The notes: generated by a model from the sequence alone, not told the origin. Positions 46,117-55,833 are shown, numbered from the stretch's first letter. The stretch is 64,000 bases of DNA from Halotalea alkalilenta DSM 17697 (GCF_000621205.1 NZ_KK211226.1:1-64000), one strand, 5' to 3'. Translations and numbers: made by a program.

Positions 46117-47919
46117 TCATTCGTCGCCCTCGGAACGCAGCGACGCCTCCTCGACATCCCGCCGGGTGACACGGGCACGCACCGCAGCCTCGATCCCGGC
46201 GGCGTCCAGCCCGCAGATCTCGAGCAGCTTGCGGCGATCGCCGTGGGCGACGAAGCGATCGGGCAGCCCGAGCCGCAGCAGCGGCGGCGGCACCTCGAGC
46301 TCGCAGAGCTGCTCCGCCACCGCGCTGCCCGCGCCGCCGAGCACGCTGTTCTCCTCGATCGACACCAGCAGCCGGTGGCCGGCCGCGGCCTCGAACACCG
46401 CCTGCCGATCGAGCGGTTTGACGAAGCGCATGTCGATCAGGCTGGCGTCGAGGCGCTCGGCGGCCTCGCGCGCCTCGGCCAGCGGCGCACCGAAGCACAG
46501 CAGCGCGACCTCGCCGCCCCGCCGCAGCCAGCGCCCGCGGCCGAGCTCGAGCGGCGCGGCGTCATCGTCGCCAGGCACCGCCTCGCCACGCGGGTAGCGC
46601 ACCGCGACGGGGCCTGGGTGGTCGAGGGCAAAGTCGAGCATGCGCCGGCACTCGGCGCCATCGGCGGGCGCCATCACCATCAGGTTGGGCACGCAGCGCA
46701 GCCAGCTGAGGTCGGTGGCGCCGTGATGGGTCGGACCATCCTCGCCGACCAGGCCTGCGCGGTCGACGGCGAAGGTGACGTCCAGGTTCTGCAGCGCGAC
46801 GTCATGGATCAGCTGGTCGAAACCGCGCTGGAGGAAGGTCGAGTAGATCGCGACCACCGGCTTGAGCCCTTCGCAGGCCATCCCCGCGGCCAGGGTGACG
46901 GCGTGCTGCTCGGCGATCGCGACGTCGAAGAAGCGCTCGGGCCAGGCGGCGGCGAAGCCGGCGAGCCCTGAGCCTTCGCGCATCGCCGGGGTGATCGCGA
47001 CCATGCGCGGCTCGCGGCTCGCGGCGGCGCAGGCCCACTCGCCGAACAGCGCATCGTAACGTGGCGCACCGCCGCTCGAGCGCGAGGGCGAATGGGCATG
47101 GAGCCGCAGCGGGTCGCTGGCGGCGGGCAGGTAGCCCGCGCCCTTCTCGGTGACCACATGCAGCAAGCGCGGCCCGGGCAGCTCGCGCAGCCGGCCGAGC
47201 TCAGCGACCAGCGCGCCGAGGTCGTGTCCGTCGAGCGGCCCCGTGTAGTCGAAGCCCAGCGTCTCGAACAAGCCGGCGACACCGTCGACCGGAGCATCCG
47301 GCGCGCTCGGCAGCCGCTTGGCCAGGGCGCCTACGTTGGGCGAGATCGACATGCCGTTGTCGTTGAGCACCACCAGCACGTCTGCGCCAAGATCACCCGC
47401 GTGGGCGAGCGCCTCGAAGGTCATCCCGGTGGTCAGGGCGCCATCGCCGACCACCGCACAGACCCGCGGACCGCTCCCTGTGGCCCGCGCCGCCAGGCTC
47501 ATGCCGAGCGCCGCGGAAACCGCGGTACCCGCGTGGCCGACGCCGAAGGCGTCGAACGGCGACTCGTCCCGGCTCGGGAACGGCGCCAGGCCGCCGAAGC
47601 GGCGAATGCTGGAGAGGGTGTCACGCCGGCCGGTGAGCAGTTTGTGCGGATAGGCCTGATGACCGACGTCCCACACCAGGCGGTCGATTGGGGTGTCGAA
47701 AACGTAGTGCAGCGCGATGGTCAGTTCGACCACACCGAGGCCTGCGCCCAGATGGCCGCCGCTGCCGCCGACGAGATACAAAAGCAGCTCGCGCAGCTCG
47801 TCCGCGAGCGCTGCAAGTTCGCTCGGCGCAAGCCCGCGCAGGCGTGCAGGCGTGTCGGCCCGGTCGAGCAGCGCAGTCGCAGGCATCCTGGCGGGAAATC
47901 GCTCGAAACTTCGCATCAT
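46117..47919 (-). CDS. dxs: 1-deoxy-D-xylulose-5-phosphate synthase
   Basis: 600 residues, some 20 shorter than E. coli Dxs. Two ATGs (47919, 47916) follow AAAGG. The thiamine-diphosphate motif is GDGALTTGMTFEAL...LNDNGMSIS, the SGGHLGAGLGVVELT entry histidine is present, and the transketolase-like middle has AIAEQHAVTLAAGMA and VGEDGPTHHG. Dxs condenses pyruvate and glyceraldehyde 3-phosphate for the MEP isoprenoid and thiamine/pyridoxal routes. It is the third gene of xseB-ispA-dxs, 40 bp after ispA. Confidence 0.96.
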   Translation of the reverse strand: MMRSFERFPARMPATALLDRADTPARLRGLAPSELAALADELRELLLYLVGGSGGHLGAGLGVVELTIALHYVFDTPIDRLVWDVGHQAYPHKLLTGRRDTLSSIRRFGGLAPFPSRDESPFDAFGVGHAGTAVSAALGMSLAARATGSGPRVCAVVGDGALTTGMTFEALAHAGDLGADVLVVLNDNGMSISPNVGALAKRLPSAPDAPVDGVAGLFETLGFDYTGPLDGHDLGALVAELGRLRELPGPRLLHVVTEKGAGYLPAASDPLRLHAHSPSRSSGGAPRYDALFGEWACAAASREPRMVAITPAMREGSGLAGFAAAWPERFFDVAIAEQHAVTLAAGMACEGLKPVVAIYSTFLQRGFDQLIHDVALQNLDVTFAVDRAGLVGEDGPTHHGATDLSWLRCVPNLMVMAPADGAECRRMLDFALDHPGPVAVRYPRGEAVPGDDDAAPLELGRGRWLRRGGEVALLCFGAPLAEAREAAERLDASLIDMRFVKPLDRQAVFEAAAGHRLLVSIEENSVLGGAGSAVAEQLCELEVPPPLLRLGLPDRFVAHGDRRKLLEICGLDAAGIEAAVRARVTRRDVEEASLRSEGDE

Positions 47920-47959
47920 GCACCTTTGCGCCGGGCGAATCCCGCCGGCGGGGGAACGT

Positions 47960-48832
47960 TCAGTGATCGCGGTCGACCATATAGCGGGCCAACGCGCTCA
48001 GCGGCGCCGCACGCTCGCCAAGCGGGGCGAGCGCATCGCAGGCCTCGACAATCAGGCCCTGGGCCCTGGCCGCCGCGGTTTCGAGACCGAGCAGAGCGGG
48101 ATAGGTGGGCTTGCCGCGCTCGGCATCGGCCCCCTGGGTCTTGCCGATCACCTCGGTATCGCCGGTGACATCGAGCACGTCGTCATGGATCTGGAAGGCG
48201 AGCCCGATCGCGGCGCCGAAGCGGCGCAGCGCGGTGAGCCTCGGATCGCTATCGTCGAGCACCAGGAGCGCGGGCAGTTCGACCGCGGCGATGATCAGCG
48301 CACCGGTCTTGTGGCGGTGAATCTCGATCAGCGCGTCGAGATCGATAAGACGACCGACCGCGCCAAGATCCAGCGCTTGGCCACCGGCCATTCCCGCGCG
48401 TCCCGAGGCCCGCGCCAGCGCACCGATCAGGCGAGCCGCGCGCGGTTCACCGCTCTGCGCCAGCGCCTCGAAGGCCAAAGTCTGCAGCGCATCGCCGGCG
48501 AGGATCGCGGTCGCCTCATCGAAGGCGCGATGGACCGTGGGCCGGCCGCGGCGCAGATCGTCATCGTCCATCGCCGGCAAATCGTCATGGACCAGGGAAT
48601 AGGCGTGGATCAGCTCGACCGCCGCCGCCACGGCGTCCAGGCGCTCGGGGGCGATGCCCAGCGCCTCGCCGGTAGCGTAGACCAGCGTCGGTCGCAGCCG
48701 CTTGCCACCGCCGAGCACCGCATAGCGCATCGCCTCCTCGAGCCGCGCATCCGGACCGGCGCCGCCGGCGAGCAGCGCCTCGAGCGCCGCCTCCACCCTC
48801 GCCGCGTGCCGCACCGGCTCACGCGCGCTCAT
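47960..48832 (-). CDS. ispA: Farnesyl diphosphate synthase / short-chain polyprenyl synthetase
   Basis: 290 residues with GAGGAGG before ATG 48832. The first aspartate-rich motif is [14 protein letters not shown] and the second is [21 protein letters not shown] near residue 45 binds IPP. IspA makes farnesyl diphosphate from IPP/DMAPP. The ATG overlaps the xseB stop by four bases, and dxs follows, the usual gammaproteobacterial order. Confidence 0.95.
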   Translation of the reverse strand: MSAREPVRHAARVEAALEALLAGGAGPDARLEEAMRYAVLGGGKRLRPTLVYATGEALGIAPERLDAVAAAVELIHAYSLVHDDLPAMDDDDLRRGRPTVHRAFDEATAILAGDALQTLAFEALAQSGEPRAARLIGALARASGRAGMAGGQALDLGAVGRLIDLDALIEIHRHKTGALIIAAVELPALLVLDDSDPRLTALRRFGAAIGLAFQIHDDVLDVTGDTEVIGKTQGADAERGKPTYPALLGLETAAARAQGLIVEACDALAPLGERAAPLSALARYMVDRDH

Positions 48833-49101
48833 GCGCCCTCCTCGAACGGCCGCTCATCGACCCCACCATCGTCGCGCTCGAGCAGAGTCTTGACCTTGAG
48901 CTCCGCGGACTCCAAGCGCTTGCGCGCATCGCGGGTCAGCCTGACCCCCTGCTCGAAAGCGGTGAGCGAAGCCTCGAGACTCAGATCCCCGGCCTCGAGC
49001 CGTTCGACCAGCGCCTCCAGGCGCGAAAGGGTCGCGGCGAAATCTTCCTCGTCCGGCGCGGCGCCATCCGCACCGCGCGGTTCATCATGCTGTTCGGCCA
49101 T
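48829..49101 (-). CDS. xseB: Exodeoxyribonuclease VII small subunit
   Basis: The ATG at 49101 preceded by GGGGAA gives 90 residues; an ATG at 49110 lacks a ribosome-binding site. The XseB core is [20 protein letters not shown], then [18 protein letters not shown] and a long helix ([16 protein letters not shown]). The N-terminal acidic tail and C-terminal EGA are variable. It assembles with XseA to degrade single-stranded DNA. It is coupled to ispA by an ATGA overlap. Confidence 0.93.
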   Translation of the reverse strand: MAEQHDEPRGADGAAPDEEDFAATLSRLEALVERLEAGDLSLEASLTAFEQGVRLTRDARKRLESAELKVKTLLERDDGGVDERPFEEGA

Positions 49102-49369
49102 GTTCCCCATCGCATCATAAGGCTGGTCAAGGACCGCTGGAGAGCGGCCGCGAAACGAACCGACATTATGGCACAAGGGATGCAGTGGACTCATCGGCCG
49201 GGAAAACGTCGCTGCCGGACACGCGTGGATGAGCGCACTTCAACTTGGGCGTGAACGCTTTCCACGCGAGCGCCGGGGTGGTCCATGGTAATATCTTGCC
49301 CCCTTCATTCTTCCCCGCGCCGAGCCGCGACTTCGACCGGCGCCAGCCACCCACGAGGTTGATGCAAAG

Positions 49370-50617
49370 ATGGCCAAGACGTCCCTGGACAAGAGCAAGA
49401 TCAAGATCCTGCTGCTCGAGGGCATCCACCAGTCCGCCGTGGACAACCTGCTCGCGGCCGGCTACAGCAACATCGAGCACCTGAAGACTTCGCTGAACGA
49501 AGAAGCGTTGATCGAGAAGATCAGGGACGTCCACTTCATCGGCATCCGCTCGCGCACCCAGCTTACCGAGCGGGTGTTCGCGGCGGCCGAGAAGCTCAAC
49601 GCGGTCGGCTGCTTCTGCATCGGCACCAACCAGGTCGATCTCACCGCGGCGCTCCACCGCGGGATCCCGGTGTTCAATGCGCCCTACTCCAATACCCGCT
49701 CGGTAGCAGAGCTGGTGATCGGCGAGATGATCATGCTGATGCGCCGCATCCCGGAGAAGAACGCCGGCGCCCATCGCGGCGGCTGGGACAAGTCGGCGGT
49801 GCGCTCCAACGAGGTGCGCGGCAAGATCCTCGGCATCGTCGGCTATGGCAGCATCGGCGCCCAGCTCTCGGTACTCGCCGAGGGGCTCGGCCTCCAGGTG
49901 ATCTACTACGACGTGGTGACCAAGCTGGACATGGGCAATGCGCGCCAGGTCGGCTCGCTCGAGGAGCTGCTCTCGCGCGCCGACATCGTCACCCTGCACG
50001 TGCCCGAGCTGCCCTCGACCACTTGGATGATCGGCAAGGAGCAGCTCGCGCTGATGAAGCAGGACTCGGTGCTGATCAATGCCTCGCGTGGCAAGGTGGT
50101 GGTGATCGAGGCGCTCGCCGAAGCGCTCCGTTCAGGCCACCTGCGCGGCGCGGCGATCGATGTCTTCCCGGTCGAGCCGAAGAGCAACGATGAGGAGTTC
50201 GAGTCGCCGCTGCGCGAGCTCGACAACGTGATCCTCACTCCCCACGTCGGCGGCTCGACGATGGAGGCGCAGGAGAACATCGGCATCGAGGTCTCCGAGA
50301 AGCTGATCACCTACTCCGACAACGGCACCACCGTGACCTCGGTCAACTTCCCCGAGGTGGCGCTGCCGTCGCACCCCAACAAGCATCGCCTGCTGCACAT
50401 CCACGACAACGTGCCCGGGGTAATGTCGGAGATCAACCGGGTGCTGGGCGAGCACGGCATCAACATCTCGGGCCAGTACCTGCAGACCAACGCAGAGGTC
50501 GGCTATGTGGTGATCGACGTCGACAAGGCCTACGGCCAGCAGGCGCTCGAGGCGCTGCGCCAGGTGTCGCACACCCTGCGCGTGCGGGTGCTCTACTCGG
50601 ACGTCGACTACGACTGA
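49370..50617 (+). CDS. serA: D-3-phosphoglycerate dehydrogenase
   Basis: 415 residues, E. coli-like SerA length (410). The start ATG 49370 has GAGG eleven bases upstream. The NAD-binding motif is GKILGIVGYGSIGAQL, the catalytic Arg is in INASRGKVV, and Glu/His lie in ...LTPHVGGSTMEAQENIG. A C-terminal ACT domain (~residues 335-415, HNVPGVMSEINR type sequence HDNVPGVMSEIN) is present, so feedback inhibition by serine is expected. It catalyses the first step of serine synthesis. It stands alone, divergent from xseB-ispA-dxs. Confidence 0.97.
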   Translation: MAKTSLDKSKIKILLLEGIHQSAVDNLLAAGYSNIEHLKTSLNEEALIEKIRDVHFIGIRSRTQLTERVFAAAEKLNAVGCFCIGTNQVDLTAALHRGIPVFNAPYSNTRSVAELVIGEMIMLMRRIPEKNAGAHRGGWDKSAVRSNEVRGKILGIVGYGSIGAQLSVLAEGLGLQVIYYDVVTKLDMGNARQVGSLEELLSRADIVTLHVPELPSTTWMIGKEQLALMKQDSVLINASRGKVVVIEALAEALRSGHLRGAAIDVFPVEPKSNDEEFESPLRELDNVILTPHVGGSTMEAQENIGIEVSEKLITYSDNGTTVTSVNFPEVALPSHPNKHRLLHIHDNVPGVMSEINRVLGEHGINISGQYLQTNAEVGYVVIDVDKAYGQQALEALRQVSHTLRVRVLYSDVDYD

Positions 50618-50644
50618 TCGAGGCAGCGCAGCCAGCCGTCATCA

Positions 50645-50668
50645 ACGGGCCGCCCTCGGGCGGCCCGT
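50645..50668 (+). terminator. Hairpin terminator after serA
   Basis: ACGGGCCGCC and GGCGGCCCGT form a perfect 10-bp stem with loop CTCG, 28 bases after the serA stop. There is no T run. Confidence 0.65.
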
Positions 50669-51100
50669 CAGACTGCTGACAAAGTATTTGAAGATGCCAC
50701 GATAGCTTCCAGCCGCCTCCGAGAGCGCGCTGGCCGGCAATCGCTTGCACCGGGGTTTGCGACATGGATGTCGCAAAAGGCGCGCCCGGACAGGGACGTC
50801 CATGCGCGCCGACCCGAGGGCAATCGATTGATCGGCCAGGGTTTCGCGATCTCGTGGCGGCGCGTCCCCTTCCAGGGGGAGCGCGAGGGGTCCGCCCCTC
50901 GCATCTAAGCGAGCAAGAGGTGCGTTAGGACCCAAACGGTTCTCGACTCGCCAGGATCGAGAGCGTCGCTGGGTCAAAAGGGGTTTGTCATTAATCTGCG
51001 GGCGGCCCGTTGGCATGTGGGCAAACCAGGGTAACCAAAACCTCCTCGAAAGCATCCAGAGCAGGGAGTAAGGTGAACGCTAGCCGGCCGATCCACCGCC
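50669..51100. repeat. Hairpin-rich non-coding block, candidate dispersed intergenic element
   Basis: About 430 bases without a credible gene but with several palindromes: TTTGCGACAT-GG-ATGTCGCAAA (50756-50777), GCGAGGGG-TCCG-CCCCTCGC (50883-50902) and a GGACGTCC dyad near 50,790. GGGCGGCCCG recurs at both ends (about 50,659 and 51,000). Open frames crossing it look like read-through of a palindromic sequence. The pattern fits a repeated intergenic unit or a decayed mobile element; only a genome-wide search can decide. Confidence 0.4.
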
Positions 51101-51127
51101 GGTGCGGACCGCTGAGGAGCACCCGCC

Positions 51128-51712
51128 ATGGCCAAGCGTATCGAATTTTTCTTCGATTTCGTCAGTCCCTATAGCTACCTCGCCTGGACCCAGCTCGAAG
51201 GGCTCACCGAGGAGTACGACGAAGAGATCGCCTGGCGCCCGCTCTCCCTACGCCAGCTGCTGGCCGGCATCGAGAATGCCGCGCCCCCGCATGAACTCAA
51301 GCGCCGCTACATGCGCCGCGACCTGGAGCGCTTCGCCGAGCGCTACGGGGTGCCGCTGACCCTCCCAGCGGGGAAAGCGCCGCGCGCCGATGTCGCACTG
51401 CGCATAGCGCTGGCGAGCGACGGCCATGCCGGCCAGGAAACCTTCATCGCCAGCGTGTTCAGAACCCTGTGGGCGCATGGAGAAGAGGTTGAGTCGCTCG
51501 GCGTGCTGCGTACGCTGTGCGATCGCGCCGGGCTCGACGGCGACCGGCTGATCGAACGTGCGACCAGTAGCGACATCGACGCACTGCTGGCCCAGCGTAC
51601 CCGCCAGGCCCTCGAGCAGGGAGTCTTCGGCCTGCCGAGCTTCATCGTCGATGGCGAGCTGTTCTTCGGCCAGGATCGCCTGAGCTTCGTCCGCGAAGCG
51701 CTGGAGCGCTAG
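51128..51712 (+). CDS. 2-hydroxychromene-2-carboxylate isomerase-like DsbA-fold protein
   Basis: 194 residues from ATG 51128 with GAGGAGC upstream. The N-terminus RIEFFFDFVSPYSYLAW and the C-terminal GVFGLPSFIVDGELFFGQDR are the hallmarks of the HCCA-isomerase/DsbA subfamily (kappa-class GST fold). The active Ser is in SPYSYLA rather than a CxxC. Characterised members isomerise naphthalene-pathway intermediates with glutathione, but there is no aromatic pathway around it, so the physiological substrate is unknown. Confidence 0.9.
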   Translation: MAKRIEFFFDFVSPYSYLAWTQLEGLTEEYDEEIAWRPLSLRQLLAGIENAAPPHELKRRYMRRDLERFAERYGVPLTLPAGKAPRADVALRIALASDGHAGQETFIASVFRTLWAHGEEVESLGVLRTLCDRAGLDGDRLIERATSSDIDALLAQRTRQALEQGVFGLPSFIVDGELFFGQDRLSFVREALER

Positions 51713-51773
51713 CATCCGGCGAGGCCGGGCTTGCCAAGGATAGAGGCACACGAAGTAAGCAAACGCTTACCAA

Positions 51774-53051
51774 CTACGCCTTCGCCACGCCCGGACGCCC
51801 AGCCGCGTGCCACTGGGCCGCGGCGCGGCCGACGTGCAGGCCGCAGGCCAAGCAAGCGGTCAGCAGATAGCCACCGGTCGGTGCCTCCCAGTCGAGCATC
51901 TCCCCTGCGCAGAACACGCCCGGCAGCGCCGCGAGCATGCCGCCGTCGTCGAGCGCGTCGAAGCGAACGCCGCCCGCGGTGCTGATCGCCTCGTCGATCG
52001 GCCGGGTGGCCTTGAGCTCCAGCGCCAGCCCCTTGATCGCCCGCGCCAGCTGCACCGGGTCCGCGAGCGCTTCACGCGGCGCCAGTTCGTTGAGCAGCGC
52101 GCGCTTGACGCCGTCGATGCCGGCGCGGGAGCGCAGCGTCGAGGCGAGCGACTTGCGCCCGCGCGGGCGCGCCAGGGCCTGTGCCAGCCCTGCCTCGTCG
52201 CGGTCCGGGGCGAGATCGAGCAGCACCGTCACTCGGCCATCGGCGTAGAGCCGCTCGCGCAGCGCCGCGGAGCAGGCGTAGATCAGCCCGCCCTCCACGC
52301 CATACTCGGTGATGATCAGCTCGCCGCGGCGAGCCGGCCCCTCGCCACCCGGCGTCTTCATCCGCAGCGTCACGGTCTTGAGCGGCGCCCCGGCGAAGCG
52401 GCTGCGCAGATAAGGCGACCAACCTTCGACCTCGAAGCCGCCGTTCGCCGGTGCCAGCGGCGCGAGCGCTACCCCGGCCTGTTCGAGCCACGGCCACCAG
52501 GCGGCGTCCGAACCGAGCCGCGCCCAGCTGCCACCACCGAGCGCCAGCACCACCACTTCGGCCTCGATCTCGAGCCTCCCCTCCGGGGTGTCGAAATGCA
52601 GCCTCCGGTGCTCGCCGAAGCCCTGCCAACGATGTCTCAAGTGAATGCTCACTCCGGTGCTGCGCAGCCGTCTGAGCCAGCTTCTCAGCATCGGCGCAGC
52701 TTTCATCTCGGCGGGAAAGACCCTTCCGGAACTGCCAACGAAGGTCGCGATGCCGAGCTCGGCGAGCCAGCCGCGCAGCCGCTCGGCGTCGAACGCCTCG
52801 AGCCAGCGCCCGACCTCCGCGGCGCGCTCGCCGTAGCGGGAAACGAAGCGCGGCTTGGCCTCCGAGTGGGTGATATTGAGGCCGCCGACGCCGGCCATCA
52901 GCAGCTTGCGCCCCACCGTCGGCATCGATTCGAACAGCGCGACCTCCATGCCGGCCTCGGCCAGCGCCTCGGCGGCCATCAGCCCGGCGGGGCCACCGCC
53001 GATCACGGCGGCGCGGACGCAACGATGGGAGGAAGGGGCAATCGACGACAT
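51774..53051 (-). CDS. HI0933/YhiN-type NAD(P)/FAD-dependent oxidoreductase
   Basis: The ATG at 53051 starts MSSIAPSSHRCVRAAVIGGG and gives 425 residues. The Shine-Dalgarno is poor, so the exact start is uncertain. The FAD dinucleotide motif is VIGGGPAGLMAAEALAEAG; the family motifs GRKLLMAGVGGLNITHSE, GGSWARLGSDAAWWPW and the final GEMLDWEAPTGGYLL are present. The TIGR03862-type subfamily has no assigned biochemical role. It lies convergent to the HCCA-like gene. Confidence 0.9.
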   Translation of the reverse strand: MSSIAPSSHRCVRAAVIGGGPAGLMAAEALAEAGMEVALFESMPTVGRKLLMAGVGGLNITHSEAKPRFVSRYGERAAEVGRWLEAFDAERLRGWLAELGIATFVGSSGRVFPAEMKAAPMLRSWLRRLRSTGVSIHLRHRWQGFGEHRRLHFDTPEGRLEIEAEVVVLALGGGSWARLGSDAAWWPWLEQAGVALAPLAPANGGFEVEGWSPYLRSRFAGAPLKTVTLRMKTPGGEGPARRGELIITEYGVEGGLIYACSAALRERLYADGRVTVLLDLAPDRDEAGLAQALARPRGRKSLASTLRSRAGIDGVKRALLNELAPREALADPVQLARAIKGLALELKATRPIDEAISTAGGVRFDALDDGGMLAALPGVFCAGEMLDWEAPTGGYLLTACLACGLHVGRAAAQWHAAGRPGVAKA

Positions 53052-53147
53052 AAGGGACTCACGCAGAGATTCGCAGGAGGGGCATTCTAACCCCTCGACC
53101 ACGGCTTTTCGCCTTCCTCCAGGCACTAGGCGCCAGCGCCTGGCGCC

Positions 53148-54596
53148 TCAGCGCATCGGGAGGAAGGTGCCCTCCTTGAGCTCGTTCTCGATCTCTTCGA
53201 GGCTCTTGCCCTTGGTCTCCGGCACCAGGAAGAAGATGAACAGAAAGCCGAGAACGTTGAGTCCGGCGTAGAACCACATCGCACCACCGATGCCGAGCAG
53301 ATTGACCATGGTCAGCGCGGTTCCGGTGAGCAGAAGGTTGGAGCCCCAGAGCATCGCTGCATGCAGGCTGGTCGCCTTCTCGCGGATCGACAGCGGGTAG
53401 ACCTCCGAACCGATCAGCCAGCCGATCACCTGGATGCCGCCGGCGTTGAACACCATGAAGGCGAACAGGCTGGCGACGATCAGCCACGAGGTCTGCGGAC
53501 CGTCGGCACCGAACTGGAACACGGCGCCAAGTACCAGCAGCGAAAGCACCGCGCCGGGCATCATCAGAAGGCACAGGCGCCGGCGGCCGAGATGATCCAC
53601 CACCAGCTTGCCGAGGATGGTCATCACCAGATAGATGCCCGCGACGCCCAGCGCGGAGTAGAGCGCCCCTTGATGACTGAAGCCTGCATCGGTGAGAAAG
53701 GTCGGGGTGTAGTAGATCATCATCTCGATGCCGGAAAGCTGGGTGAACGCGGCGACCCCGAGCCCCGCGATCAGCGCGGGGCGCAGCCAGGGCTTACGCA
53801 GTTCCCGCCAGCCGAGCTGGCGCTCCTTGGCGGTGCGCTTGCTGGTTTTTTCGATCGAACGCAGCTCGCGGCGCACCTCTCGATCGGTCTCGCGGACCAT
53901 CCCCAGCGCTTCACGCGCCTCCCTCACCCGCCGCTGGCCGACCAGCCAGCGCGGACTCTCGGGCAGCTTGATCATGCCGAGCAGCAGGATCAGCGCGGGG
54001 ATGGCGGCGACCGCGAACATCACCCGCCAGCTCCAGTACGCTTGCAGAAAGGCGCCGACCACGCCGGCGGTGAGGATGCCGACGCCGATCGAGATGTTGA
54101 AAAACGTCACCAGCCTTCCCCGCTTCTCGGCCGGCGCCAGTTCGGCGATGTAGACCGGGACGATCTGCGATGCCCCTCCCACGGCGCAGCCCAGCAGCAG
54201 GCGCGACGCCCCCAGCCAAAAGGCGCTCGGCGCGAGTCCGGAGCAGATCACGCCGAGGGCGAAGATCGCGGCCACCACCATGATCGTATAGCGCCGCCCG
54301 ATCAGCCCCGAGAGCTTGCCGCAGCCCAGGGCACCGATCACCGCACCGACCAGGATCGCGCTGGTCACGAGCTCCTGGGTGCGATGATCGAGCCCGAAAT
54401 CAGCGGTGATCTGCAGCAACGCACCGGAGATGATGCCGGTGTCGTAGCCGTAGAGGAATCCGGCTATCGCGGCGACCCCGGCGGTGGTGAGCAAATAGAC
54501 CTCGGCACTGAGCGGACCGTCGTCCGTCGCGCTCGATTCACTCTCCTGTAAGCCATCCCGCCTTTCGTCCGATGCATGGCTCAGTCGTTCGCTCAT
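53148..54596 (-). CDS. Sugar-porter family MFS transporter (XylE/GalP type)
   Basis: The ATG at 54596 has GGAGG five bases upstream (the ATG at 54608 has none), giving 482 residues and 12 membrane helices. Sugar-porter signatures: GYDTGIISGALL in helix 1, GRRYTIM in loop 2-3, PESPRWLVG before the central loop, the helix-7 QLSGIEMMIYYTPT and the C-terminal PETKGKSLEEIE. The charged N-terminal ~35 residues are cytoplasmic. The sugar or polyol transported is not readable. It is divergent from the dehydrogenase gene and may share its regulator. Confidence 0.93.
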   Translation of the reverse strand: MSERLSHASDERRDGLQESESSATDDGPLSAEVYLLTTAGVAAIAGFLYGYDTGIISGALLQITADFGLDHRTQELVTSAILVGAVIGALGCGKLSGLIGRRYTIMVVAAIFALGVICSGLAPSAFWLGASRLLLGCAVGGASQIVPVYIAELAPAEKRGRLVTFFNISIGVGILTAGVVGAFLQAYWSWRVMFAVAAIPALILLLGMIKLPESPRWLVGQRRVREAREALGMVRETDREVRRELRSIEKTSKRTAKERQLGWRELRKPWLRPALIAGLGVAAFTQLSGIEMMIYYTPTFLTDAGFSHQGALYSALGVAGIYLVMTILGKLVVDHLGRRRLCLLMMPGAVLSLLVLGAVFQFGADGPQTSWLIVASLFAFMVFNAGGIQVIGWLIGSEVYPLSIREKATSLHAAMLWGSNLLLTGTALTMVNLLGIGGAMWFYAGLNVLGFLFIFFLVPETKGKSLEEIENELKEGTFLPMR

Positions 54597-54917
54597 CCAA
54601 GCCTCCATAAAAAAATGAAATGTTTTTTGGGACTTAAAAAAATATAGCGTGATAAATTCAGTTTTCTAATACTTTCGTCGCAAGCCAAGGCGCTCTGCCG
54701 AGGCGGTCCACTCCAACCGCGACCCTCGACGCTGTTGGGGTTTGCACGACTCCACCCGAGCCAGGGCTTGCCTCGAGCAGCTAACTTCTCTTAACTGAAA
54801 CCACGACTTTGGTCGAAGTCTTGATGCTCACCCTTAGGCATACGTTTCCGACCCGGCCATCGACTGACGGCGGCATGAAATGTGAGCGCTCACTTACAAC
54901 ACAACCAGGAGCAACGT
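54597..54917. other. Divergent region between sugar porter and beta-hydroxyacid dehydrogenase genes
   Basis: 321 bases. The part near the porter gene (about 54,600-54,680) is strongly AT-rich with A and T runs, a likely promoter region. The other end holds a perfect 12-bp operator-like palindrome and the AGGAGC ribosome-binding site of the dehydrogenase. I see no gene. Confidence 0.55.
54882..54893. promoter_or_regulatory. LacI/GalR-type operator
   Basis: GTGAGCGCTCAC is a perfect 12-bp palindrome with the central CG of LacI-family operators; with its flanks it is nearly the symmetric ideal lac operator. It lies 25 bp before the dehydrogenase ATG, where a repressor would block transcription. 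No LacI-family gene lies in the window. Confidence 0.7.
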
Positions 54918-55793
54918 ATGAAACATGGCACCAAGGTGGCGGTACTAGGGCTCGGCACGATGGGCCACGCCTTCGCCGCCAACTTGATCAAGGCAGGATT
55001 CGAGGTGTGGGTATGGAATCGTTCCCCCGGCAAGGACGAAGCGCTGGTAGCCGCAGGAGCCCACCGGGCGGACAGCCCAGCCGCCGCCGCTCGCGAGGTA
55101 TCGGTGCTGTTGAGCATGGTGGCGACGGCCGACGCCACGGAGCAGATCATGTTCGGCGACCAGGGTGCCGCCGCCGGGCTCCCTGACGGCGCGGTGGTCG
55201 CGCAGATGGGCACCATCGGCCTGGAGGCGACCAAGCGGCTCGCCGCGCGCTTCGAAGCCGAGCGGCCGGACCTGGTGCTGGTCGACGCGCCGGTCTCGGG
55301 CAGTAAAGGCCCCGCTGAACGGGCCCAGGTGCTGATCCTCGCCGGCGGCGACCGCCAGCGCGCCCAAGCGATCGAGCCGGTGTTCGAGGCGATCTCCAAG
55401 GGCACCCGCTGGCTCGGTCCGGTCGGCGCGGGCAGCCGGATGAAGCTGGTGGTCAACGCTTGGCTGGTCAACGTGATGCAGGGCACCGCCGAGACTGCGC
55501 TGCTCGCCGAGCAGCTCGGCTTCTCCACCGATACGCTGTGGTCCGTACTCGACGGCGGCCCGCTGGCGACCCCCTACATGAAGCCCAAGCTGGACAAGAT
55601 CGCGGCCTCGGACTTCTCCACCGAGATGGCGCTCGACTGGGGGCTCAAGGACGCACGCCTGGCGCTCGAAAGCGGCGACGCCGCCCGGCTGCCGGGCTTG
55701 GCGAAGATCGCTGAGATCTGGCAGGAGGCGGCAGCGGCGGGGTTCGGCGAGCAGGATATCAGCGCGGTCGCTGAGTACCTGAGCCGGAAGTAG
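54918..55793 (+). CDS. NAD(P)-binding beta-hydroxyacid dehydrogenase (HIBADH/GLYR family)
   Basis: The ATG at 54918 follows AGGAGC and gives 291 residues; an upstream in-frame start overlaps the operator. The N-terminal Rossmann motif is VAVLGLGTMGHAFAANL, the substrate-binding motif is VDAPVSGSKGPAERAQ, and the catalytic Lys lies in GAGSRMKLVVNAWL. Members reduce or oxidise 3-hydroxyisobutyrate, tartronate semialdehyde, glyoxylate or related compounds. A LacI-type operator and a divergent sugar porter suggest a role in sugar or sugar-acid metabolism. It ends with a clear terminator. Confidence 0.92.
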   Translation: MKHGTKVAVLGLGTMGHAFAANLIKAGFEVWVWNRSPGKDEALVAAGAHRADSPAAAAREVSVLLSMVATADATEQIMFGDQGAAAGLPDGAVVAQMGTIGLEATKRLAARFEAERPDLVLVDAPVSGSKGPAERAQVLILAGGDRQRAQAIEPVFEAISKGTRWLGPVGAGSRMKLVVNAWLVNVMQGTAETALLAEQLGFSTDTLWSVLDGGPLATPYMKPKLDKIAASDFSTEMALDWGLKDARLALESGDAARLPGLAKIAEIWQEAAAAGFGEQDISAVAEYLSRK

Positions 55794-55833
55794 CCCTTCA
55801 TCTGAAGAAGTTTTCCGCTTTCACGCAAATGAG

